This document shows positions 17,286 to 26,120 of a stretch of 64,000 nt of DNA, piece by piece (the stretch's first letter is position 1; the number at the start of each line of letters is the position of its first letter). This stretch comes from Azospirillum sp. TSH64 (lineage in GTDB: Bacteria > Pseudomonadota > Alphaproteobacteria > Azospirillales > Azospirillaceae): the NCBI RefSeq assembly GCF_003116035.1, contig NZ_LGQW01000015.1, positions 6,057,475 through 6,121,474 on the forward strand. The letters run 5' to 3'. Below the pieces are notes generated by a model. The model was not told the origin of the DNA, searched no databases, and saw only the letters and a list, made by a program, of their open reading frames with translations. Position numbers and translations under genes: made by a program.

Positions 17286-19274
17286 TCAGCCGGCCGGCAG
17301 GATGAACCCCTGGGGCGGCCGGCCGGCTTGGTGCAGCGACCACATGACCTGATAGGCGTGTTCCAGGTTGCGGGCGAAGCGGCGGCTGTCGAACAGCGGC
17401 GCCGTCATCCGACCCTCTTCCAGCCGCTTGCGGAAGCCGGCGCGCCGGTCGGGATCGCCGGCGAGCGCCACCGCCAGATCCTCGTAGTCGGCCAGCGACC
17501 GCGTCACCGTCTCCGGCAGGCCGGCGGCGTTCAGCAGGCTCGCCGCCACCCGGGAGGCGAAGGTCTCGCCCAGGCAGGTCACCACCGGGCAGCCCGCCCA
17601 CAGCGCGTCGCTGGTGGTGGTGTGGCCGGTATAGGGCAGGGTGTCGAGCGCCAGGTCGGCGACGCGGTAGCGGGCGATGTGCGCGGCCAGCGGGCGGGGC
17701 GGGGCGAAGACCAGCCGGGCCGGGTCGACGCCCTGGGCCTCGGCCGCGGCCTTCAGGTTGCCGGCAGCCAGCGGGTTGGCCTCGAACAGCCACAGCACCG
17801 ATCCCGGTACCCGCTTCAGGATGCGCATCCATAGGGCGAACATGGCGGGGCTGATCTTGTAGGCGGTGTTGAAGGCGGCGAAGACGACGCCGTCCTCCGG
17901 CAGGCCGCAGTCGGCCCGCGACGGCACCGCGTCGGGCAGCGGGCGGTGGCGGTCGTTGATCTGGTAGGCGTCGGGCAGGATCGCCAGCCGCTCGGCATAG
18001 AAGGGCTGGTGCTCCGGCGGGGTGACGAAGCGGTCGCCGATCACGTAATCCATGTGCGGGCAGCCGATGGTGCCGGGATAGCCCAGGTAACTGACCTCGA
18101 CCGGCGCCAGCCGGCGCGACAGCAGGTCGAGCCGGGTCTGCTTCGTATAGCCCTTCAGGTCGACCATGATGTCGACGCCGTCGTCGGCCATGCGGCGGGC
18201 GACGGCGTCCAGCGGCACGCTGCGGATGTCGCGGAAGCGGTCGAAGGCCTTCACCAGCCGCTGGCGCATGGCGCTGCCGTCGTCGGGGCCGTAGGAATAG
18301 GCCAGCACCTCGAAGCGGTCGCGGGCGTGCAGTTCGAACAGCTCGGCCGCCAGATAGGCGGTGGCATGCTCGTGGAAATCGGCCGAGACATAGGCGATGC
18401 GCAGCCGGCCGTCGGGCCTGGGGGTGGCCCGCGCCGGCATCGGCGGGGTGGAGGCGCGCTTGACCAGGCGGTCGTAGAACAGCCGGGCCGAGCGGTCCTG
18501 CTGGGCCGGCGTGGTCTCGATCGACAGGGTGGCCAGCGGGATGACGACGCCGCCGTCGCGGTCGATGGTCTCCCTCACCCGGGCGCACAGCCGGTCGTAA
18601 TCGCCCCAGGCGCACAGCGTCTGCTTGAGGTAGAGGTGGTAGCACAGGGCTTCGGTCTTGGCCGGCGTCAGCGTCACCGCGCGGGCATAGGCGGTCTCCG
18701 CCTCGCCCAGGCGGCTCAGTTCGCGCAGGGCGTGGGCATAGCCGAGCATCGCCTCGCCATTGCCGGGCTCGATGACCAGCGCCCGCGTCAGGGCGCGGAT
18801 CGCCTCGGCCATCCGCTGCCCCTCGCGGAGCGCCACGCCGAGATTGGCGGCGGCGAGCACGTCGATCGGCCGCAGCCGGAGCGCGCGGGCGAAATCGGTC
18901 GCCGCCCCGTTGCGGTCGCCAAGCGCCAGCCGGGTCGATCCGCGGTTGACGTAGCCCTCCGGCGTGCCGGGGGTCAGCTGGACACAGCGGTCGTGGGCGG
19001 CCAGGGACTCGCCCATGCGGCCCAGCGACTGCAGCACGGTGCCGAGATTGCTGTGGCTGTCGGACAGATCGGGACGAATCGCGATCGACTGGCGCAGGAT
19101 GGTCTCCGCCTCCTGCGGGCGGTTCTGCATCATCACCACCGTGCCCAGCAGCTGGGTAACCTCGCCCTGGTCGGGAACGGCGTTCAGGATCGCCCGGCAC
19201 ACCTGCTCCGCCTCGGCCGCACGGCCGGCCCGGAAATGGTCCAGCGCTAGCCGGAGCGCTTCGTTCAGGGTCAT
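17286..19274 (-). CDS. TPR-containing GT41 (SPINDLY/OGT-like) glycosyltransferase
   Basis: The protein has 662 residues. Residues 1-~230 are TPR units (for example AEQVCRAILNAVPDQGEVTQ, SHSNLGTVLQSLGRMGES). Residues ~285-640 are the GT41 catalytic region: RIAYVSADFHEHATAYLAAE, VDIMVDLKGYTKQTRLDLL, VSYLGYPGTIGCPHMDYVIG and TGHTTTSDALWAGCPVVT, all typical of bacterial O-GlcNAc-transferase-like proteins. The family glycosylates Ser/Thr of proteins or contributes to glycan assembly. ATG 19274 is fixed by ATGA overlap with the upstream gene. A longer in-frame reading to 20123 exists but runs antiframe through that gene. Confidence 0.9.
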   Translation of the reverse strand: MTLNEALRLALDHFRAGRAAEAEQVCRAILNAVPDQGEVTQLLGTVVMMQNRPQEAETILRQSIAIRPDLSDSHSNLGTVLQSLGRMGESLAAHDRCVQLTPGTPEGYVNRGSTRLALGDRNGAATDFARALRLRPIDVLAAANLGVALREGQRMAEAIRALTRALVIEPGNGEAMLGYAHALRELSRLGEAETAYARAVTLTPAKTEALCYHLYLKQTLCAWGDYDRLCARVRETIDRDGGVVIPLATLSIETTPAQQDRSARLFYDRLVKRASTPPMPARATPRPDGRLRIAYVSADFHEHATAYLAAELFELHARDRFEVLAYSYGPDDGSAMRQRLVKAFDRFRDIRSVPLDAVARRMADDGVDIMVDLKGYTKQTRLDLLSRRLAPVEVSYLGYPGTIGCPHMDYVIGDRFVTPPEHQPFYAERLAILPDAYQINDRHRPLPDAVPSRADCGLPEDGVVFAAFNTAYKISPAMFALWMRILKRVPGSVLWLFEANPLAAGNLKAAAEAQGVDPARLVFAPPRPLAAHIARYRVADLALDTLPYTGHTTTSDALWAGCPVVTCLGETFASRVAASLLNAAGLPETVTRSLADYEDLAVALAGDPDRRAGFRKRLEEGRMTAPLFDSRRFARNLEHAYQVMWSLHQAGRPPQGFILPAG

Positions 19275-20818
19275 CGCCCCGCCTCCCCGGCGAGAACGCC
19301 TGTCCGGTTTCCGGCCTCGGCCGCCAAGGCCGCCGTCACCCTGGCCATCACCTCGGCCCAGTCGTTGGATCTCGCCTGTCGGAACAGGCGCATGGTCGGA
19401 TACCAGGGGCTGTCGAGGCGGTCGCGCATCCAGCGCCAGTCGGCGAACCATTTCAGCACCACCCAGGTCGGCCGCCCCATGGCGCCGGCCAGATGGCAGA
19501 CCGAGGTGTCGCAGGTGACGATCAGGTCCATGTTGGCCATCGCCGCGGCGGTGTCGAGGAAGGCGTCCGGTCCGGCGTCGAAATCCGCTCCCAGCTCGGT
19601 CACCGCCACCCGGTCGCGCAGCCGCTCCAGATGGTCGAGGCCCGACACCTTCTGCAGGCTGTAGAGCCGGACACCGGAGAGTTTCCCCATCGCCTCGAAG
19701 CACTCCAGCGGGATCGACTTGCCGGTCTCGTTGCCGTGCCAGTTGATGCCGATGCGCAAGGCCGGGCGATTGCCGCCCTCCAGCCGGTCCAGCCGCTCCG
19801 CCCAGCCGGCCTGCAGCTGCGGCTCGGCCCGCAGATAGGGCACGCCGCCGGGGACGCTGTCCGGCGTGGTGCCGAGCCGGTTCATCAGGCTCATCAGCGA
19901 GATGTGGTAATCGTAGGCCGGCAGCGGTTCGCCGAAGGCGAACAGCCCGTCCAGGTCGGGGGCGGTCGACAGCACGCGCTTCAGCGCCGGCTGGCATTCG
20001 TAGAGCACCCGTGCGCTCATCCGCTTCAGCACGCCGGCATAGCGGATGTACTGGAAGGAATCGCCCAGCCCCTGCTCGAAATGGACCAGCAGGGTCTTGC
20101 CCGCCAGCGGCTGGCCCTGCCACAGGACGCCCGGCATGTTGCGCTTGCGCCAGACCCCCTGCTCCAGCCGGCCCTCATAGGCGACGGTGCCGTTGGCGTA
20201 GTCGCCGGCCATCAGCAGGCAGGTGCCGAGATTCTTGCGGTATTCCGGCCTGCCGACGTCGATGGCGAGCGCCCGGCGGTAGGTCAGAGCCGCGTCCGCC
20301 AGATGGCCGAGGCTGAGGCTGACGGCGCCCAGGTTGTTGTGATTGACGGCCACGTCCGGCTCGACGGCCAGCGCCAGCCGGTAGACGGCGCGCGCCCGCG
20401 CGCCGTCGCCGCTGAACATGAACAGGTTGCCTAGCGTCAGCAGCGCCCCCGGATAGTCGGGCTTCAGCCTCGCCAGTTCGCGGAAGGCGATCAGCGCATG
20501 CTCGATGTGGCGCTGGTCCAGCAGAATGCCGCCCAGCGCGTTCAGCGCGTCCAGATGGTCGGGCTTCAGCCGCAGTGCCTGGCGCAGCGGTTCCATCGCC
20601 TCGGCCGGCCGGCCGGAGGCGCGCAGGCACAGGCCCAGCGCACCATGCAGGGTGGCGCCACGCGGTGCCGCAATGTCCGGGTTTTCGTCGATCAGGCGGC
20701 GGTAGACGGTGGCCGCCTCGTCGAAACGGCCGGCCTGGAACAGCGCCGCACCGGTGTTGTAGGCCTGGACGAAGGCCGGCGAGAACTCGGAAATGGCAAC
20801 CCCCAACGCTTGGTCCAC
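19271..20818 (-). CDS. TPR-containing GT9-like (heptosyltransferase-type) glycosyltransferase
   Basis: The protein has 515 residues. Residues ~15-215 are about six TPR units (YNTGAALFQAGRFDEAATVY, LNALGGILLDQRHIEHALI, NHNNLGAVSLSLGHLADAA). Residues ~240-490 match the GT9-like half of the common TPR-glycosyltransferase fusion: LLVHFEQGLGDSFQYIRYAG, RIGINWHGNETGKSIPL, and VTCDTSVCHLAGAMGRPTWV followed by WRWMRDRLDSPWYPTMRLF. GT9 includes heptosyltransferases, which fits gmhA at 34053. A GTG at 20818 is the apparent start, with no obvious ribosome site. It is coupled by ATGA to the GT41 gene, so the two probably act in one pathway. Confidence 0.88.
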   Translation of the reverse strand: MDQALGVAISEFSPAFVQAYNTGAALFQAGRFDEAATVYRRLIDENPDIAAPRGATLHGALGLCLRASGRPAEAMEPLRQALRLKPDHLDALNALGGILLDQRHIEHALIAFRELARLKPDYPGALLTLGNLFMFSGDGARARAVYRLALAVEPDVAVNHNNLGAVSLSLGHLADAALTYRRALAIDVGRPEYRKNLGTCLLMAGDYANGTVAYEGRLEQGVWRKRNMPGVLWQGQPLAGKTLLVHFEQGLGDSFQYIRYAGVLKRMSARVLYECQPALKRVLSTAPDLDGLFAFGEPLPAYDYHISLMSLMNRLGTTPDSVPGGVPYLRAEPQLQAGWAERLDRLEGGNRPALRIGINWHGNETGKSIPLECFEAMGKLSGVRLYSLQKVSGLDHLERLRDRVAVTELGADFDAGPDAFLDTAAAMANMDLIVTCDTSVCHLAGAMGRPTWVVLKWFADWRWMRDRLDSPWYPTMRLFRQARSNDWAEVMARVTAALAAEAGNRTGVLAGEAGR

Positions 20819-20985
20819 AACGCTTGACCGCGCGAATGACCGGTGGCGCGGAACCGGGGCTTCTTAACCCAAGACCCCGGCCGTCAGCAATAAAGGGCTG
20901 CCGCTTTCACTTCTTTGATTTACCCCTGTGACCTTAGGGACCTTACTCCTGTGGCCTCCGGGATTTTTCCCCTGCGGCCTTCGGC

Positions 20986-21160
20986 CGGTCGCCGCCCAGG
21001 AGATCTCGTTGACCCAGGCGAGCTGCACGTCTTCCAGGCCGGCGCCCGTCATCAGCGCTTCCACCTCCTCGCGGCGCCAGTCGTTGGCGATCTTCGGCAG
21101 CATCCGGGCGAAGACGATGGAGCGCAGGTGCGCGAAGTCTAAACAGCGGATCAGGCTTGT
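20986..21160 (-). pseudogene. 3' fragment of a methyltransferase (paralogue of the 30471 gene)
   Basis: On the minus strand this reads LIRCLDFAHLRSIVFARMLP, then KIANDWRREEVEALMTGAGL and EDVQLAWVNEISWAA. It matches the last ~58 residues of the intact methyltransferase at 30471-31295 with few substitutions. Homology stops abruptly near 21160, a few bases before the IS element. The reading frame continues into unrelated codons after EISWAA, so both ends are altered. It is the left-hand landmark of the mobile island. Bases 20819-20985 hold no other gene. Confidence 0.85.
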
Positions 21161-21242
21161 GGCGCCAAACTAGGCGGTAAACTCATAAATCGTCTTGGCC
21201 TAGAGAGTGGTGTCGTGATTCAAGGGTTTCCCGAAGGAGCCC

Positions 21243-21674
21243 TTGATGACGCGCCGCCGCGACGAACTCACGGACCAGGAATGGTCGATCCTATCGCCGC
21301 TACTGCCGAACAAGCCGCGCGGTGTGCGGCGTGTGGATGATCGCCGGGTTCTGAATGGTATTCTGTGGCGGTTCCGCACCGGATCGCCCTGGGCGGAGAT
21401 ACCGGAACGGTATGGTCCTTCGACGACCTGTTACAACCGGTTCGTGCGATGGCGGAAGGCCGGGGTCTGGGATCGGCTTCTGGAAGCGGTATCGGCAGCC
21501 TACGACGGCGACATCGTGATGATCGACAGCAGCTGTGTTCGCGTGCACCAGCACGCTGCCACGGGAAAAAGGGGGCTGGAGACGATGGCGGCATGGGACG
21601 TTCCCGTGGGGGCCTCACCAGCAAAATCCACGCGCTCGTCGATGCGGAAGGCCGCCCCGTCCGTCTGCGCCTGA
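21243..21674 (+). CDS. IS5/IS427 transposase, upstream frame (OrfA)
   Basis: The frame encodes 143 residues. It contains the N-terminal DUF4096-like region (RRDELTDQEWSILSPLLPNK, RRVDDRRVLNGILWRFRTG) and the first catalytic aspartate in DIVMIDSSCVRVHQHAA. The meaningful reading ends near 21566, at a run GGGAAAAAGGGGG, where ribosomes can slip -1 (AAA AGG re-pairing as AAA AAG) into the downstream frame. Codons beyond that to 21674 are out-of-frame filler. Confidence 0.9.
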   Translation: MMTRRRDELTDQEWSILSPLLPNKPRGVRRVDDRRVLNGILWRFRTGSPWAEIPERYGPSTTCYNRFVRWRKAGVWDRLLEAVSAAYDGDIVMIDSSCVRVHQHAATGKRGLETMAAWDVPVGASPAKSTRSSMRKAAPSVCA

Positions 21675-22009
21675 CTGCCGGGCAGGTTGCCGACTGCACC
21701 GAAGCCGACGCCCTGACGGAGGATCTTGGCGAGGGGGCCATCCTGTTGGCCGACAAAGGCTATGACAGCAATGCCATCCGCGCCAAAGCCGCCGGGCGGA
21801 AGGCTTGGGCCAACATTCCGCCCAAAACCAACCGCAAGGGCAGCTTCGTCTTCTCGTCCTGGGTCTATCGTCAGCGGAACCTTGTCGAAAGGTTCTTCAA
21901 CAAGATCAAGCAGTTCAGAGGTATCGCCACCCGATACGACAAACGACCCGAAAATTTCCTGGTGGCCGTGAAGCTCGTCGCCGTCAGGCTATGGTGCCAG
22001 GGATTATGA
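21365..22009 (+). CDS. IS5/IS427 transposase, downstream frame (OrfB)
   Basis: The frame is -1 relative to OrfA. Its meaningful part starts at the slippery run near 21566 and continues GGLTSKIHALVDAEGRPV, ILLADKGYDSNAIRAKA (second catalytic Asp) and RQRNLVERFFNKIKQFRGIA (catalytic Glu in the DDE triad). It ends 9 bases before the right terminal repeat. The full OrfAB transposase would be about 255 residues, normal for this IS group. Codons 21365-21565 of this frame are not thought to be protein-coding. Confidence 0.88.
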   Translation: MAVPHRIALGGDTGTVWSFDDLLQPVRAMAEGRGLGSASGSGIGSLRRRHRDDRQQLCSRAPARCHGKKGAGDDGGMGRSRGGLTSKIHALVDAEGRPVRLRLTAGQVADCTEADALTEDLGEGAILLADKGYDSNAIRAKAAGRKAWANIPPKTNRKGSFVFSSWVYRQRNLVERFFNKIKQFRGIATRYDKRPENFLVAVKLVAVRLWCQGL

Positions 22010-22879
22010 GTCTACGGCCTAGGGGTCACCCCCGGCCCCGTGGACGGGATCGGGGGAGTTCGGGGCTAGCCAGCCCCTGCGTGCCACCGGACCGGGTGGG
22101 AAAGGGGAACACAGGGTCTCGCTCACCGTCTTGCGTGTTCCGTGGAACGGTGGCGAGACCCCGCCGCCCTCGACGATCACGGCTCTCGTCGGTCAGCAGT
22201 GGTGGCGGTGCGTTGGGGCCGCTGTCGGCTGCGTGTGACACAGCGCCGTGCTGGCGCGCCTCGTGGGTGGTTGGGGGGCGGTGTTGCGCAGCCGGCTGCG
22301 GGCGGCGCGGGGGGGCCTCAGCCACCACGCCGAGGCGCCGCAGCTCAAGCGCGAACCGCTCGCGCCAATGCTGGAGGTCGGCGGGACCTGGCGCCAACCG
22401 CCGGCCGTCGGCACCGACCGCGCGAACCGCGATGTGGACGTGGGGGTGTCCGGTGTCGTCGTGGCGGACCATGACCCAGTCGTGGGTGCCGGCGAAGGTG
22501 TCGTGCGCCCACCGCCACGCTGCGGTCTCCACCCGGTCGGTGGGGTGCCGGGCGGCATGGACAGCGTGAGGGCGACGCTCTGCGCGGCATTCGCCGCATC
22601 CCGGCCCCCACGGCGTTGGCCAGCAGCCAGTCGTCGTGTAGGGCGAGCAGCCGCGCGCGTTTGGTGATGCACTCGCCGTCGTGGGTTTCAGCGGGCAGGC
22701 TGCCGTTGCGGGTGATGTAGTCGAATTGGGCGAGCAGATGGCCGGCAACGCCCCAGGCGCGGCCGGTCAGCTTCACCATCGCTTCCGGCGTCTTGGCCGT
22801 ATGCGGTGTTCTGTCCCCACCTTCCGGCGGGATCAAGGCGGAGCGAGTCTCCCGGATCGCATGATCGGGAGAACGGTTT

Positions 22880-23287
22880 GTGTCTACGCTCGACCTTACG
22901 CTTGACCCGGAGCCCGTGCAGGTGCGCCGCATGGAAGTAATCACGGGCGATGTAGGCCGCCGGACCTGGTCGCCGGAGGAGAAGGCGCGGATCCTGGCCG
23001 AGGCGGCGGTGCCCGAAGCGGTGGTTTCCGAAGTGGCCCGGCGTCATGGACTGCGGCCTCAGCAGGTGTTCGGCTGGCGTCGGGAAGCGCGCACCGCCAG
23101 CCGCTCCCAGGAGGGCATGGTGTTCGCCCCAGTGGTGCTGGACACCACACCGTCCTCCGCCACGCCGATGCCGAAGGAGCCCCCGGCCATCGAGGTGCAG
23201 ATCGGCGATGCGATGGTGCGCGTGCCGGCCGGCATGGACGGCGCCACCGTCAGGGCGGTGCTGCGCGCGGTGAGGGCGTCGCGGTGA
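22880..23287 (+). CDS. tnpA: IS66 accessory protein TnpA
   Basis: The protein has 135 residues with a GTG start; ATG 22931 is an alternative. RRTWSPEEKARILAEAAVPE, then VVSEVARRHGLRPQQVFGWR, is the helix-turn-helix domain of the IS66 OrfA/IS3 OrfA-like group. The C-terminal part IEVQIGDAMVRVPAGMDGAT is typical of IS66 TnpA. It is needed with TnpB for IS66 transposition. Its end overlaps the start of tnpB by 4 bases. Confidence 0.92.
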   Translation: MSTLDLTLDPEPVQVRRMEVITGDVGRRTWSPEEKARILAEAAVPEAVVSEVARRHGLRPQQVFGWRREARTASRSQEGMVFAPVVLDTTPSSATPMPKEPPAIEVQIGDAMVRVPAGMDGATVRAVLRAVRASR

Positions 23288-23634
23288 TCGGCATCGAGGG
23301 CGCGGTGCGGGTCCTGGTCGCCGCCAAGCCGGTCGACTTCCGCAAGGGCATGGATGGGCTGGCCGCCCTGGTGCAGCAGATGGGGGCGGATCCCTTCAGC
23401 GGGGTCGTCTACGTCTTCCGCTCCAAGCGAGCCGATCGGGTCAAGCTCCTGCATTGGGACGGCACCGGCCTGGTTCTCGTCGCGAAGAGATTGGAGGCCG
23501 GCCAGTTCCGCTGGCCAGCGATCCGCGACGGCGTGATCCGGCTGACCCCGGCTCAGCTCTCGGCACTCGTGGAGGGTCTGGATTGGACCCGGGTACGGGG
23601 CGTGCGGGTGCCTCGGCCGACGTCCGCCGGTTGA
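23284..23634 (+). CDS. tnpB: IS66 accessory protein TnpB (IS66 Orf2-like)
   Basis: The protein has 116 residues, starting GTG in GTGA overlap with tnpA. VLVAAKPVDFRKGMDGLAAL, DPFSGVVYVFRSKRADRVKL, LHWDGTGLVLVAKRLE and GQFRWPA are the diagnostic motifs of the family. Length and motifs are normal, so it appears intact. The protein is required for IS66 transposition, although its biochemical role is not settled. Confidence 0.95.
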   Translation: MIGIEGAVRVLVAAKPVDFRKGMDGLAALVQQMGADPFSGVVYVFRSKRADRVKLLHWDGTGLVLVAKRLEAGQFRWPAIRDGVIRLTPAQLSALVEGLDWTRVRGVRVPRPTSAG

Positions 23635-23698
23635 GCTGCGACACAGCGACTCGGCCACCGCTTCGCAGGCGAGGACTGCACAAGCCGCCGTTATACTG

Positions 23699-25278
23699 GT
23701 GGACGTGACGACCGCGCCTGAAACCCTTCCCAGCGATCCTGACGAACTGCGTGCCCTGCTGCTGGCCGAACGGCTCCGGCATGCCGCGGAGCTGACGGCG
23801 GCCCGCTTCTCGGCCGAGGAGGAGATCGCCCGTCTGCGCCAGATCATCCGGGAGCTGCAGCGTCATCGCTTCGGCCGCCGGGCCGAGCGCCTTGATCCGG
23901 ACCAGCTGGCCTTGGCCTTGGAGGACCTGGAGCAGACGCTGGCTGCCAAGGAGGCCGAGCCCGCCGGCTCCGCGGCGACCAAGCCGGCCCCTTCGCCGCC
24001 ACGGCGTCGGGTGAACCGCGGCAACCTGCCGGCCGATCTGCCACGCGAGGAGATTCTCATCGATGTCGCCGACAAGACCTGCCCGTGTTGCGGCGGCACG
24101 CTGCACCCCATCGGCGAGGATGTCTCGCAGCGTCTCGACCTCGTCCCGGCCCGCTTCCGGGTGCTGGTGACCCGCCGACCGAAATACGCCTGCCGCCAGT
24201 GCGAGGAGGGCGTCGTGCAAGCCCCGGCGCCGGCGCGCATCGTGGACGCCGGCATCCCACCGAGGCGCTGATCGCCCACGTGCTGGTGTCCAAGTTTGCC
24301 GATCACCTGCCGCTCTACCGCCAAGCCCAGATCTACGCGCGCCAGGGTGTCGATCTCGACCGCTCCACCCTGGCCGACTGGGTCGGTCGGGCGGCGTGGT
24401 ACCTGCGGCCCCTGCATGAGCGGTTGCTGGCCAACTTGAAGGCGTCGGGCAAGCTGTTTGCTGACGAGACAACGGCGCCGGTGCTCGACCCCGGACGGGG
24501 CAGCACGAAGACCGGCCAGCTCTGGGCCTACGCGCGCGACGATCGCCCCTGGAACGGACCGGAGCCGCCGGCGGTGGCCTACGTCTATGCTCCTGATCGC
24601 AAGGCGGAACGGCCAGTGGCACACCTGCGGGGATTCACCGGCGTGCTCCAGGTCGACGGCTATGCCGGCTATCGCAAACTGGCCGAGGGCGGAGCCGTGC
24701 GCCTCGCCTTCTGCTGGGCGCACGTCCGCCGGGCCTTCTATGATCTCCAGACCGGCGGTTCGGCGCCGATCGCCAGCGAAGCCTTGCGGCGCATCGCCCA
24801 GCTGTACGCGGTGGAGGCGGAGATCCGCGGCCGTGACCCCGAGGCGAGCCGCCGGGAGCGCCAGGCCCGCTCAACGCCGCTGATTGCGGAACTGAAGGCG
24901 TGGCTGGAAAAGCAGCTGGCGACGGTGTCGCGCAAATCGACATTGGCCGAGGCGATCCGCTACGCGCTCAGCCGCTGGGAGGGGCTGACGCTGTTCCTCG
25001 ACGACGGCCGGGGGGAGATCGACAGCAACAGCGTGGAACGCAGCATCCACCCGCTGGCCCTCACGCGCAAGAATGCTCTGTTCGCCGGCAGCGACGGCGG
25101 CGGTGAACACTGGGCCACCGTCGCGTCGCTGGTGGAAACCTGCAAGCTCAGCGGCGTCAATCCGCAGACCTGGTTCGCCGATGTCCTGACTAAACTCGCC
25201 GACGGGCATCCAATCACTAGGCTCGATGAACTGCTGCCCTGGAGCTATGCCCGGCAGGCCGAAACCGCCGTGGCCTGA
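23699..25278 (+). pseudogene. tnpC: IS66 transposase TnpC, single-base frameshift
   Basis: The first frame (23699-24271) has the leucine-zipper-like N-terminus (AEEEIARLRQIIRELQRHRF) and a zinc-finger region (ADKTCPCCGGTLHPIGEDVS). It ends in a stop just after VDAGIP. From about 24257 the reading continues in the next frame: TEALIAHVLVSKFADHLPLY, LFADETTAPVLDPG, VLQVDGYAGYRKL and DSNSVERSIHPLALTRKNAL (DDE residues). One missing C in the run near 24256-24258 would explain the shift. Without correction the element lacks a full transposase. A sequencing error is also possible. Confidence 0.88.
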
Positions 25279-25426
25279 AAACACCGCTTACTCTTGGCCG
25301 CGGCGTCTCCGGACCGGACCTTGGCGCCGGAGGGGCCCTTCGGCGTGGCGCGATCCTGCCCGAGCCGGATGTTGCGGCCATGTTAGGTTGGCGGAAGGCT
25401 TCCTGGAAATGCAACCCCTGTCCCAA

Positions 25427-25981
25427 CTAGCTTTCGTTGTCCAACACAGCGTTCAACCGCCCAGGGGATTGCCAGCCTTCGAGCACGCTCTGGTACACAC
25501 CCGTGGTGCTCGCCGCAAGGTCCCGAGGCGGCTCCTTCGTAAACACGACCCCTTCCGCGCTGCCGGTCCCTTTCACCATCTGCACGATCGTGCCCAACAG
25601 CGCTGTGCGTCTCCGAATCTTCTCGAAGACATTTTCCGCCCGGATGATCTCGTCAATCTCCCACCCTCTCGCCTTCGGAAACTGCGACGGCGAGTAGCGA
25701 TACTTCTGCCGCCGCCCAAATTCTTTCAGGCGCATCTTCCGCTTGGTTAGTGGCCCGTAAAACGTTAGGACCGCCCAGTAGCACCCTACCCCAGACGCCA
25801 ACTCTCTGATGTAGGGCAGATAGCTCCCCCACTCGCTACTATCCCGCCGGTCTCGGGCCTCGAAATGCACGAGGCGGACCTGCGCCTCCACTGCCCTGGC
25901 TTCCGCCAACAGGCGCTGCTGCTCCTGCTCGACGTTTGCCAATATCGCCCAATAGACGTCCTCGGTTGGCATCGGTCGCAC
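25427..25981 (-). CDS. Hypothetical protein, plasmid-type context
   Basis: The protein has 184 residues and is not recognised with confidence. The N-terminal ~45 residues are strongly helical and charged (VYWAILANVEQEQQRLLAEA). A conserved-looking basic core follows (FYGPLTKRKMRLKEFGRRQK), then WEIDEIIRAENVFEKIRRRT. No membrane segment or signal is visible. It lies in a mobilisation-gene island directly downstream of a repeated operator-like array, so a regulatory or conjugation-accessory role (for example MobI-like) is conceivable but unproven. Its codon use is less GC-biased than the chromosomal genes. Confidence 0.6.
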   Translation of the reverse strand: MRPMPTEDVYWAILANVEQEQQRLLAEARAVEAQVRLVHFEARDRRDSSEWGSYLPYIRELASGVGCYWAVLTFYGPLTKRKMRLKEFGRRQKYRYSPSQFPKARGWEIDEIIRAENVFEKIRRRTALLGTIVQMVKGTGSAEGVVFTKEPPRDLAASTTGVYQSVLEGWQSPGRLNAVLDNES

Positions 25982-26004
25982 CCCTTCCTGCTGCTTCTGT
26001 ATCC

Positions 26005-26117
26005 CCTCCCATATACCATACTCCTAATTGTATGGAACAAGGGGAGCTTGTTCCATATATGAATTGGTGGAAGGGCTCATTCCATACACGACTTGGCCGG
26101 GGCTCATTCCATATACG
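26005..26117. promoter_or_regulatory. TTCCATA repeat array with 11-bp palindrome upstream of the 25981 start
   Basis: An 11-bp perfect inverted repeat, TATGGAACAAG (26031-26041) and CTTGTTCCATA (26047-26057), is followed by two near-identical 18-bp direct repeats, GGGCTCATTCCATACACG (26073-26090) and GGGCTCATTCCATATACG (26100-26117). TTCCATA therefore recurs at 26051, 26080 and 26107, spaced 29 and 27 bp. A related CCATA stretch lies at 26009-26020. The array sits immediately upstream of the minus-strand gene starting at 25981. This is the layout of an operator or of plasmid iterons. Confidence 0.65.
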
Positions 26118-26120
26118 GCG

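Larger units (their letters stand above)
21174..22018 (+). mobile_element. IS5-family (IS427-type) insertion sequence, 845 bp
   Basis: The left end GCGGTAAACTCATAA (21174-21188) and the reverse complement of the right end, GCCGTAGACTCATAA (22004-22018), match at 13 of 15 positions. CTAG flanks both sides (21170-21173 and 22019-22022), a 4-bp target duplication expected for this group. The element encodes one transposase in two overlapping frames. Both ends and the duplication are intact, so it looks recent. Confidence 0.9.
22799..25291 (+). mobile_element. IS66-family insertion sequence, 2493 bp
   Basis: The left end GTATGCGGTGTTCTGTCC (22799) matches the reverse complement of the right end, GTAAGCGGTGTTTTCAGG (25274-25291). 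The 8-bp direct repeat TCTTGGCC flanks the element exactly (22791-22798 and 25292-25299), the target duplication length known for IS66. Inside are the three standard genes tnpA, tnpB and tnpC. Removing the element restores a continuous relaxase reading, which confirms the boundaries. Confidence 0.95.
22193..25382 (-). pseudogene. Plasmid relaxase (HxH nickase type), frameshifted and interrupted by IS66
   Basis: Reading on the minus strand from 25373 to 25300, then jumping the IS66 element to 22790, gives NIRLGQDRATPKGPSGAK ... KTPEAMVKLTGRAWGVAGHL, YITRNGSLPAETHDGE and LLALHDDWLLANAVGAG. After two frame changes it continues NAAQSVALTLSMP, then WRWAHDTFAGTHDWVMVRHD, TGHPHVHIAVRAVGADGRRL and LQHWRERFALELRRLGVVAE. 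HPHVHIAVRA is the metal-binding histidine cluster of MOB-type relaxases, which nick oriT for conjugative transfer. A stop (TAA at 25383-25385) precedes the reading with no start codon, so the 5' end is missing too. It is a dead gene marking plasmid or ICE ancestry. Confidence 0.75.

Noticed and set aside
17286..20123. GT41 gene extended upstream to 20123
   Set aside because: The extension is read out of frame through the TPR-GT9 gene; ATGA overlap at 19274 fixes the real start.
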